This document shows, one piece after another, positions 1 to 5,277 of a DNA stretch of 10,633 nt. A program made the position numbers and the translations under genes. The stretch is from NCBI GenBank assembly GCA_046728115.1, contig JBKPDW010000080.1:1-10633 (forward strand). Reading direction: 5' to 3'. The DNA is from CAVSWN01 sp046728115 (GTDB taxonomy: Bacteria > Acidobacteriota > Vicinamibacteria > Vicinamibacterales > CAVVIG01). Every line of letters begins with the position of its first letter. Within the stretch, counting starts at the first letter, position 1. Below the pieces are notes generated by a model that saw only the letters and a program-made list of their open reading frames with translations, had not been told where the DNA came from and searched no databases.

Positions 1-48
1 TACCACCACCTCCGCCACCACCACCGCCGCCACCGCCGCCGCCACCCG
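1..48. repeat. GGN trinucleotide tract coding for polyglycine
   Basis: On the minus strand the first 46 bases of the window are an unbroken run of fifteen GGN codons (GGC, GGT and one GGA) preceded by a serine codon. On the plus strand it reads as CCN repeats. The mixed third bases show that it is kept as glycine codons and is not a pure nucleotide repeat, but such tracts can still change length by slippage and can break assemblies. The contig may end here for that reason (inference). Confidence 0.75.
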
Positions 49-358
49 ATTCGAATTGATTGATGAGAGCCCGCATCCACTCGGGAATGCAGTCCCTGCA
101 GATTTGATATAAGCCGCCCAGATAGCCGATCCAGCAGGTCGCGCAAGGCGCTGGACCGGAGAAGCAAAAGGCGGTACACGCCGCAGCGCCTGTCACGATC
201 AGCGTCCCACACAGGATGCCCGCGGCCCATCCGCAGTCCTGCGGGACGACGTTGGCGTCCGCACCACCCAGGACGCTCCCGCCAGCGGCCAGCCGGTAAT
301 GATGATTCGTCTTGTACGCCGAGACTTCAGCGGTGAACCCCGGCATCATGCCGTTCAT
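1..358 (-). CDS. RiPP-like small Cys-rich peptide with polyglycine tail (3' end off the window)
   Basis: This gene starts at the ATG at 358 and runs off the left edge without a stop; 119 codons are visible. The start is well supported by an AAGGAG at 366-371 with a 7-base spacer. The peptide begins MNGMMPGFTAEVSAYKTNHH, followed by YRLAAGG and then SVLGG, giving two Gly-Gly pairs (residues 26-27 and 31-32) that could mark a leader/core boundary. Residues 42-90 are hydrophobic and hold eight cysteines (42, 50, 61, 65, 72, 75, 87, 90), the last four as two CxxC pairs. Residues 105-119 are all glycine. From memory, peptides sharing a PGFTAE...Y...YR start occur as unnamed small proteins in several phyla. 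I infer a precursor of a ribosomally made, modified peptide, because it follows the PatG-domain gene by 28 bases. A secreted or membrane Cys-rich protein is the alternative. The function is unproven. Confidence 0.8.
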   Translation of the reverse strand, partial: MNGMMPGFTAEVSAYKTNHHYRLAAGGSVLGGADANVVPQDCGWAAGILCGTLIVTGAAACTAFCFSGPAPCATCWIGYLGGLYQICRDCIPEWMRALINQFESGGGGGGGGGGGGGGG

Positions 359-365
359 GTCACAA

Positions 366-371
366 CTCCTT
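366..371 (-). promoter_or_regulatory. Strong ribosome binding site of the small peptide gene
   Basis: The minus strand reads AAGGAG and then seven bases before the ATG at 358. This is close to the ideal bacterial Shine-Dalgarno arrangement and is much better than the signal of the upstream gene. It sits in the 28-base gap after the stop of the PatG-like gene, so the peptide can be translated at a high level from the shared transcript. High peptide output relative to the partner protein would fit a precursor role (inference). Confidence 0.8.
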
Positions 372-386
372 GTCCGGTCGGTTCAC

Positions 387-1331
387 TCACCTGTCGTAAT
401 AGGGAGACAGCTTGGTCACCAGGAACGGGAACTCCTCGGTCACATCCACTCGTACCATGAACTTCTCGGTCACGTCGGTGTTGCGGTTGGTGTACGAGAA
501 CACGACATCCACCACATTGCGTGCGCCGCTCAATGCCGAAGGAACGACGTCCACTGCGGTCATTGACGCGTTTCGCGCGAAGGCATCGGCAGTGTTGGCG
601 TAGATGGCGTGATAACGAACCGCCAGGTAGTTCAACGCACGGTGTTCGTCTGTGGCGCCGGCATTGTCGGTCATCAGCAGCATCCGATCGAACAGTTCCT
701 CGGCAACCGGCGCAAATTCCTTCGCGGAGATTTTTTCGGGTTTCGGAACAGCCTTGATCAGCGCGTCGCGATCGAAGGAGTAGAGCTGATCGAAGATCAC
801 GATCGGAACCATCAACCCGTTGCACATCTCCGGCGGAGCATTAGGACCCTTGAGCCCGATGACGCAATCCAGATCCAACGGACTCGGCGCGGGTCTCAGG
901 GCCTCGACCAGCAGGTCGTAGTCGCCGGGGTCGCGTGGCACCAGGATGTAGGTTTCCAGGCCCTCGATCGTCATCACCCAGCACAGCTGCCGAATCAGAT
1001 AGCGGTTCTGTTTCTGCGACAGAACCTTCTGGAGAGCTTGCCGGTCGGTAAGGCCTGCGGTTTCGGCCCTGCCGGTGGCCTGAGCGAATTCTTTCTCTAC
1101 CGAGGGACGCGGGAACCGCGCTTCGACACGGCCGATCGCATACACATACGTCGGCGCTGAAGGCGGTCCACCATTGGCAGCTGCGGGTGTCGCGCCGCAA
1201 GTGGCACACGCTTGCGGTGAGATCGGTTTTGGCGTCGCTTCGAGGGGAGGCGCAATCGCTGCCGGTGGATCACTTTTCCCGGCAAGTGCCGTCGCCGTTC
1301 GTTCCAGAACATCAGTCTGAGATTGTTCCAT
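387..1331 (-). CDS. Free-standing PatG C-terminal-domain-like protein
   Basis: The product is 314 residues, starting at the ATG at 1331. That start has AAGGA 8 bases upstream, whereas the in-frame ATG at 1340 has AAGG almost touching it. Residues 1-60 are a Pro/Ala-rich, probably disordered segment with one CxxC (C41, C44). From residue 62 (YVYAIGRVEARFP) to the end (KLSPYYDR) the protein matches, as I remember it, the domain at the C-terminus of PatA/PatG-family cyanobactin maturation proteases. Recognisable blocks are EKEFAQATGR, QLCWVMTIEGLETY, PPEMCNG, TDNAGATDEHRALNYLAVRY and VRVDVTEEFPFL. In PatG a subtilisin-like protease domain performs cleavage and macrocyclisation; it is absent here and no Asp/His/Ser triad block is seen, so I do not predict protease activity. 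It is first in an operon with the Cys-rich peptide and may bind or present that peptide, or pair with a protease beyond the edge (inference). The domain call is from memory, without a profile search. Confidence 0.8.
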   Translation of the reverse strand: MEQSQTDVLERTATALAGKSDPPAAIAPPLEATPKPISPQACATCGATPAAANGGPPSAPTYVYAIGRVEARFPRPSVEKEFAQATGRAETAGLTDRQALQKVLSQKQNRYLIRQLCWVMTIEGLETYILVPRDPGDYDLLVEALRPAPSPLDLDCVIGLKGPNAPPEMCNGLMVPIVIFDQLYSFDRDALIKAVPKPEKISAKEFAPVAEELFDRMLLMTDNAGATDEHRALNYLAVRYHAIYANTADAFARNASMTAVDVVPSALSGARNVVDVVFSYTNRNTDVTEKFMVRVDVTEEFPFLVTKLSPYYDR

Positions 1332-1430
1332 TGTTCCCATCCTTCAAACGTATGTGGTTGCAGTGATGAGAGCGGCTCGATGATCATCGGAACGCGAGCG
1401 GCAATCGGCCGTCGCGCGAAAACGAGAGAT

Positions 1431-1436
1431 TCTATA
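1431..1436 (-). promoter_or_regulatory. Candidate -10 element for the PatG-like/peptide operon
   Basis: The minus strand reads GGGTATAGAAT, a good -10 match (TATAGA) about 100 bases upstream of the ATG at 1331. The region 17 bases further upstream (TTATTCC) is a weak -35 match. It is the best promoter-like sequence in the gap upstream of the operon, but was found by eye and has no experimental support. Confidence 0.3.
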
Positions 1437-1483
1437 CCCGGGAGGGCCGCCTCGGAATAAGCGAATGATGATGGATGACGATG

Positions 1484-1505
1484 AAAATCTTCGAGCGAAG
1501 ATTTT
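1484..1505. terminator. Perfect inverted repeat: terminator or operator
   Basis: AAAATCTTCG and CGAAGATTTT are perfect complements around a two-base centre; as RNA this gives a 9-base stem with a GAGC-type loop. One arm ends in a T run on each strand, as in a bidirectional terminator. It lies 163 bases past the stop of the SpoIIAA-like gene on the minus strand and could end that transcript. It also lies about 50 bases upstream of the candidate -10 of the PatG-like operon, where an activator could bind. The stem is AT-rich and short for a terminator, so both readings stay open. Confidence 0.4.
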
Positions 1506-1668
1506 TCGTTGGTATCGATCGGCACGGAGCCAGCTCAGCTGACTGAATCTGGCATCTGAGGGAACCTGTCGACCGGAATCGTTCCGCAGCTCATCAGCGC
1601 AACACGTGACCGTGGCGGCTGATTCACACGTGCGATTTCAGGAAACGGGGTCCGCGAGGAACGCCGGG

Positions 1669-2058
1669 CTACGCGGACGGGGCGGGTGCGACCAGCCACT
1701 GGATCGCGTCGGTTTCCGAACGAAAGACGCGTACAGCGTCGAACTTGCCGGCGGCGAACACCTCGAACACGCGGAGCATGCCGTACAGAAGCTCTCGATG
1801 GGTGATTACCGCGCAGCGGCCGAATCGTCGTCGACCGCCAGAAGCGTCGATATAGGACACGACCGAGCGGAGTTCACGAAAACCCGGTACGGATGAACAC
1901 GTAGTCAAGTCGAGCAGCACGTTCAGGCGAGGGATGCCATCGGGCCACGCGCGGACCAACTCGCGAAAATGTTGCTCCACTTCCTCGAGAGTGACATCCC
2001 CGGACCCGATTGTCTTGATAAGACGAGCTTGGGGATCGATGACGAACGTCACTGGCAT
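1669..2058 (-). CDS. SpoIIAA/STAS-like small protein
   Basis: The product is 129 residues when started at the ATG at 2058, which has GGTGA eight bases upstream; an in-frame GTG at 2085 would add nine residues but has no ribosome binding site. It looks like the small single-domain proteins annotated SpoIIAA-like or STAS/SEC14-like. It has an opening beta strand (TFVIDPQARLIKTIGSGDVT), a helix with LEEVEQHFRELV, a strand with a conserved aspartate (NVLLDLT, D50), and a closing MLRVFEVFAAG...VRVFRSETDAIQWL. No signal peptide or membrane segment is present, so it should be cytoplasmic. No anti-sigma factor or kinase partner lies beside it, and it diverges from an AraC-type regulator. The fold assignment is moderately sure; the role is unknown. 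Confidence 0.7.
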   Translation of the reverse strand: MPVTFVIDPQARLIKTIGSGDVTLEEVEQHFRELVRAWPDGIPRLNVLLDLTTCSSVPGFRELRSVVSYIDASGGRRRFGRCAVITHRELLYGMLRVFEVFAAGKFDAVRVFRSETDAIQWLVAPAPSA

Positions 2059-2104
2059 GGAACGGTTCACCGTCGTCGCGGGCACGTACGGCGCGCAAAA
2101 CTAG

Positions 2105-2133
2105 CTCTTCTAAAGCTTCATTTGTGTGAAGAG
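2105..2133 (+). promoter_or_regulatory. Inverted repeat that can pair with the AraC gene's ribosome binding site
   Basis: CTCTTC (2105-2110) is complementary to GAAGAG (2128-2133), which forms most of the GAAGAGG ribosome binding site. A nested pair, CTTCA (2116-2120) and TGAAG (2127-2131), gives an alternative smaller hairpin. The site is in the AT-rich gap between two divergent genes, so it may instead be a DNA operator, for example for autoregulation by the AraC protein. No test of either reading is possible from the sequence. Confidence 0.35.
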
Positions 2134-2138
2134 GTAAT

Positions 2139-3281
2139 GTGGAAATTGTACATGTCATCGCATCCATGAAAAAAGACGATTCAGCATTGCAGTTCGGCTC
2201 CAATTCGATGACCGTCGGCGCCTACTCATCGACGCATCGCGTCAAATCGACGCCCGCCACGGCCGGACCGGCGGACAGCATTCCGGCAAACGATCTCAGG
2301 GTGTTCGTCGATGGGCTCCGTCGTCTCGGCTACCGCGTCGATGACGTGCTCGCCGCGGGCAGCCTTCGTCAGAGCGATCTCACCAACCCGGATGGTCGCG
2401 TTCGCTGCGAGGCGTTCGGGAGCGTGATCGCGAGCGCACAGCAGCAGCGCTTCACGCCGAACCTGGCGCTGCAGCTGGCGCTCGTCACGCCAATCGGTTC
2501 CTGGCCGCTGCTCGACTATCTCGTGCTGACGTCCGACACCGTCGGCGACGGCGTCCGTCAGCTCTCCCATTATTTCCGTCTCGTCGCCAATCCGATTGTC
2601 TTCACCGTTCACGAGGAGTTCGAACCGATTCGCATCGAGATCGCCGCTCCGTCACCGTTTGGGATCGAGTTCGACGCAGCGCTGCTGGTTCTGCATTTTC
2701 GCAGCGAGACCGATGGCCGCTTCGCGGCCGCGAGCGCATCTTTCACGCACTCGCTGGACGATGCGAGCGCATTCGAACGCACCTTGGGTTGCCGCGTTGA
2801 ATCGAACGCGACATGGAACGGCGTCAGCGTGTCGCGGGAATCCTGGAGCCTGCCGCTCCGAAGACGCGACGCGGTGTTGAGGCAGGTGCTGGAATCGCAG
2901 GCCGACGAGATCCTCGCGCGTCTCCCGACGCGCACCGGGCTGACGCTCGACGTTCAGCGCGTGCTGAGGGCGCGTGTCGCCGGTGGCGATACACGAATCG
3001 CTGCGGTCGCCCGTCAGATGGCCCTGTCGCCGCGAACGCTGCAGCGCCGTCTCGCCGCTGAAGGCGTCTCGTATCAGCAGCTGCTCGAAGACGCGCGCAA
3101 AGAAGCCGCCGGCCGATACATCAGTGGGACGATGATGGCGATCGGCGAGGTTGCGTATCTGGTCGGCTACTCCGACCCGGCGCCGTTCCACCGCGCCTTC
3201 AAACGATGGTACGGGACGACCCCTGACGTCTTCCGTCAGCGGCAACGTACCGCAGGCCGTGTCCATTCAACCAGTCACTAA
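2139..3281 (+). CDS. AraC-family transcriptional regulator
   Basis: The product is 380 residues from the GTG at 2139, chosen because GAAGAGG lies just upstream (short 4-base spacer); the ATG at 2166 is the main alternative and changes only a disordered N-terminus. Residues 50-240 match the ligand-sensing N-terminal domain of OruR/ArgR-like AraC proteins (Pfam Arabinose_bd, PF12625), with the typical LRRLGY opening and a TPIGSWPLLDYLV...LSHYFRL block. Residues 275-370 are the two-helix-turn-helix DNA-binding domain (HTH_18): the first HTH at about 286-305 (ARQMALSPRTLQRRL) and the second at about 334-357 (VAYLVGYSDPAPFHRAFKRW), followed by the usual GTTP. It should bind a small molecule and control transcription. 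The target is not evident. It diverges from the SpoIIAA-like gene and converges on the ATPase gene. It could also act on the RiPP-like operon nearby, but nothing visible proves this. Confidence 0.93.
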   Translation: MEIVHVIASMKKDDSALQFGSNSMTVGAYSSTHRVKSTPATAGPADSIPANDLRVFVDGLRRLGYRVDDVLAAGSLRQSDLTNPDGRVRCEAFGSVIASAQQQRFTPNLALQLALVTPIGSWPLLDYLVLTSDTVGDGVRQLSHYFRLVANPIVFTVHEEFEPIRIEIAAPSPFGIEFDAALLVLHFRSETDGRFAAASASFTHSLDDASAFERTLGCRVESNATWNGVSVSRESWSLPLRRRDAVLRQVLESQADEILARLPTRTGLTLDVQRVLRARVAGGDTRIAAVARQMALSPRTLQRRLAAEGVSYQQLLEDARKEAAGRYISGTMMAIGEVAYLVGYSDPAPFHRAFKRWYGTTPDVFRQRQRTAGRVHSTSH

Positions 3282-3371
3282 TTAAATTAAGGGCGGCAGG
3301 TCGAAGACGCTCCACGTGACGCGCCGCTCGATCTGGATGGTCGGATTGGAACATCCGCCGGCATTTCGCAT

Positions 3372-5255
3372 TCATGAGGAACGACGTGGCACGAGCCGAG
3401 CGGAGTTCAGAATGAACGCCATCTCGGATGTGACGTGAATGACGGCCGCCGCGAGCGGCGCAAGGGCGCCTGCTGCAGCGAGCACGATGCCCACACCATC
3501 CACCAACAGAGTTCCCCAGAAGTTCTGAAGAATGATTCGTCGTGTGCGCCGGGCAAGCCGCAACGTATCGACGAACTTCAGGAGATCGTTGCCAATGAGC
3601 ACGACATCCGCGCTTTCTCTGGCGACATCGGTCCCCGACCCCATGGCGACGCCAACCGTCGCCGTCGCAAGCGCCGGCGCATCGTTCACGCCATCACCTA
3701 CCATGGCGACGCGTCGCTTGGTGGCGAGCGCGCGCACCCGCGCGACCTTCGCGTCCGGCAACAAATCGGTTTCGAAATCGTCGATCGCTATGTCGTGAGC
3801 GATCCGCTCGGTCGCCGCGCGCGTGTCGCCTGTCAGCAGGTACGTTTTCACGCCAAGCGACCGTAACGCGGCGATGGCCTGCCTGGCCTCCGACCGGGCG
3901 ACGTCACCGGCGACGATTGAGCCGAGATAGTGGCCGGCCCGCGTCACGAACACCATTGTTGATGCCGATCCATCGGTGGAGGGATCTGGCAAGCGCCCGG
4001 CCGTCACAAACGTGCTGTTGCCGACGAGGATCTCTTCGCCGTCGCGCAACGCCCGCACGCCCTGTCCGACCGAATAGGTGAAGCGCGTCGGTTCGCGGAT
4101 CGCGATATGCTGATCCGTCGCGTAATTGACGATCGCCCTCCCGATTGGATGTTCGGAGCGGTACTCGGCTGTCGCCGCTGCATCGATCAGGTCACGGAGA
4201 GACACTCCGCGCGCGGGATACACCGAGGTCACGCGCACATCGCCCAGCGTAATTGTGCCGGTCTTGTCGAAAACGACGGTGTCGACGGACCACAGGGCCT
4301 CGAGATGAATACCGCCTTTGATAATGGCGCCGAACCGCGCGGCGCGCCCCACAGCGCCGAGGATCGCCAACGGCGTACCGGCCGCGACGCCGCAGGCGCC
4401 CGCAACGATGACGACGGCAATCGTGCTGCGGATGTCGCGCGTCACGAGAAACGTCGTCATCGCTCCCCCAATCGCGACGTAGACGATGTATCCCGCTAAC
4501 CGGTCCGCAATTTTCTGTATGGGCGCCCGTCGCCGCTCCGCGTTCTCGACCGCATCAATAATTTGCCCATACGTCGTGTCGCGGCCGACGCGCTCGGCAC
4601 GAATTTCAAGCGCACCCGATTGGTTCAGCGTACCCGCGAACACACCACTCCCAGCACTCTTCTCGGCGGGCAGCGATTCGCCTGTAATCGTCGCCTGATC
4701 GACCGCTGACTCGCCATCGACGACCGCGCCGTCGACTGGAATGCGACCACCCGGCCGAACGAGGACGTGGTCGCCCGGCCGCACCTCGTCGATCGGCACC
4801 TCCACGACCGCAGCATTGCGGCGGACGAGTGCGACGCGCGGAATCAAGTCCAACAAGTGCCCAATTGCCTCGCGACCGCGCGAGACCGTGAGCCGCTCCA
4901 GAATTTCGGCGACAAGTACGAACGCGGCTATGAGAAGCGCGGTGAGAACTTCCTGAATAGCGAGCGCCGCGACGAGGGCGATCGTCATCGACAGCTCCAT
5001 CGTCATGCGGCGTTCGCTCAGATTGTCGAAAGCTTCCTTCAGAATGGGGTAGCCGCCGATGACCGTCGCGATGACACCGACAAGCACTCCAGGTCGGCTG
5101 CCGCGTGCGGCCATCGCCCACACGATCACCGCTGCCACACAAAGGAGGGCAATCCGCGCCAGATCGATCCATTCGACTCGCGCGGAGGGCCTTTCGGGCG
5201 CGTCGTCGTGCGCGGCAGCCGCCCCAGCGTCGAACGGGACGGCGACTCGTGTCAC
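3372..5255 (-). CDS. P1B-type metal-transporting ATPase with atypical membrane metal site
   Basis: The product is 627 residues, starting at the GTG at 5255 behind a GGAG, 22 bases after the stop of the TonB receptor gene. It is an inner-membrane ATP-driven pump of the heavy-metal (P1B) type: membrane helices at about 29-76 and 87-124, then an actuator loop with TGES (191-194). The membrane metal-site helix is at about 275-297, followed by the phosphorylation motif DKTGT (D330), the P1B-specific HP pair (H369-P370), TGD (475-477) and GDGVNDAP (520-527). Two final helices close the protein. It lacks the N-terminal CxxC metal-binding domain common in CopA/ZntA. The usual CPC of the metal-site helix is replaced by GAC (286-288, then GVAAGTP), and the last helix has HVTSE (607-611) followed by N617. 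These match none of the P1B-1 to P1B-4 signatures I know, so the metal cannot be named. The catalytic machinery looks intact. Confidence 0.95.
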   Translation of the reverse strand: MTRVAVPFDAGAAAAHDDAPERPSARVEWIDLARIALLCVAAVIVWAMAARGSRPGVLVGVIATVIGGYPILKEAFDNLSERRMTMELSMTIALVAALAIQEVLTALLIAAFVLVAEILERLTVSRGREAIGHLLDLIPRVALVRRNAAVVEVPIDEVRPGDHVLVRPGGRIPVDGAVVDGESAVDQATITGESLPAEKSAGSGVFAGTLNQSGALEIRAERVGRDTTYGQIIDAVENAERRRAPIQKIADRLAGYIVYVAIGGAMTTFLVTRDIRSTIAVVIVAGACGVAAGTPLAILGAVGRAARFGAIIKGGIHLEALWSVDTVVFDKTGTITLGDVRVTSVYPARGVSLRDLIDAAATAEYRSEHPIGRAIVNYATDQHIAIREPTRFTYSVGQGVRALRDGEEILVGNSTFVTAGRLPDPSTDGSASTMVFVTRAGHYLGSIVAGDVARSEARQAIAALRSLGVKTYLLTGDTRAATERIAHDIAIDDFETDLLPDAKVARVRALATKRRVAMVGDGVNDAPALATATVGVAMGSGTDVARESADVVLIGNDLLKFVDTLRLARRTRRIILQNFWGTLLVDGVGIVLAAAGALAPLAAAVIHVTSEMAFILNSARLVPRRSS

Positions 5256-5277
5256 CTGGACTCGCTCCAGATGCTCG

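Larger units (their letters stand above)
1341..1668. other. Gene-free stretch upstream of the PatG-like operon
   Basis: No convincing gene is seen here on either strand. A minus-strand reading frame enters from within the PatG-like gene and extends to about 1525, but it opens with a GTG lacking any ribosome binding site and has no family resemblance. The stretch holds the candidate -10 at 1431-1436, a 10+10 base inverted repeat at 1484-1505, and a weaker small hairpin CGGAA-TCG-TTCCG near 1573-1585. It most likely contains the end of the SpoIIAA-like transcript and the promoter of the operon. Confidence 0.5.

Noticed and set aside
1..45. CCN repeat read as a CRISPR or plain satellite repeat
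   Set aside because: It continues in frame from a gene with a good start and ribosome binding site, and the codons vary in third base while coding only glycine; there are no spacers.
609..1160. Plus-strand open frame of 183 codons opposite the PatG-like gene
   Set aside because: It is antisense to a gene with clear conserved blocks, and has no family resemblance or ribosome binding site.
1341..1525. Possible extra small gene upstream of the PatG-like gene on the minus strand
   Set aside because: The frame opens with a GTG lacking a ribosome binding site, crosses the inverted repeat and candidate promoter, and runs out of frame into the PatG-like gene.
2652..3266. Minus-strand open frame of 204 codons opposite the AraC gene
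   Set aside because: It is a shadow of the AraC coding sequence, including its helix-turn-helix region, and has no recognisable domain.
3282..3371. Terminator between the convergent AraC and ATPase genes
   Set aside because: I looked for a hairpin with a T run on either strand and found none that was convincing; there is only a short AT-rich stretch just after the AraC stop.
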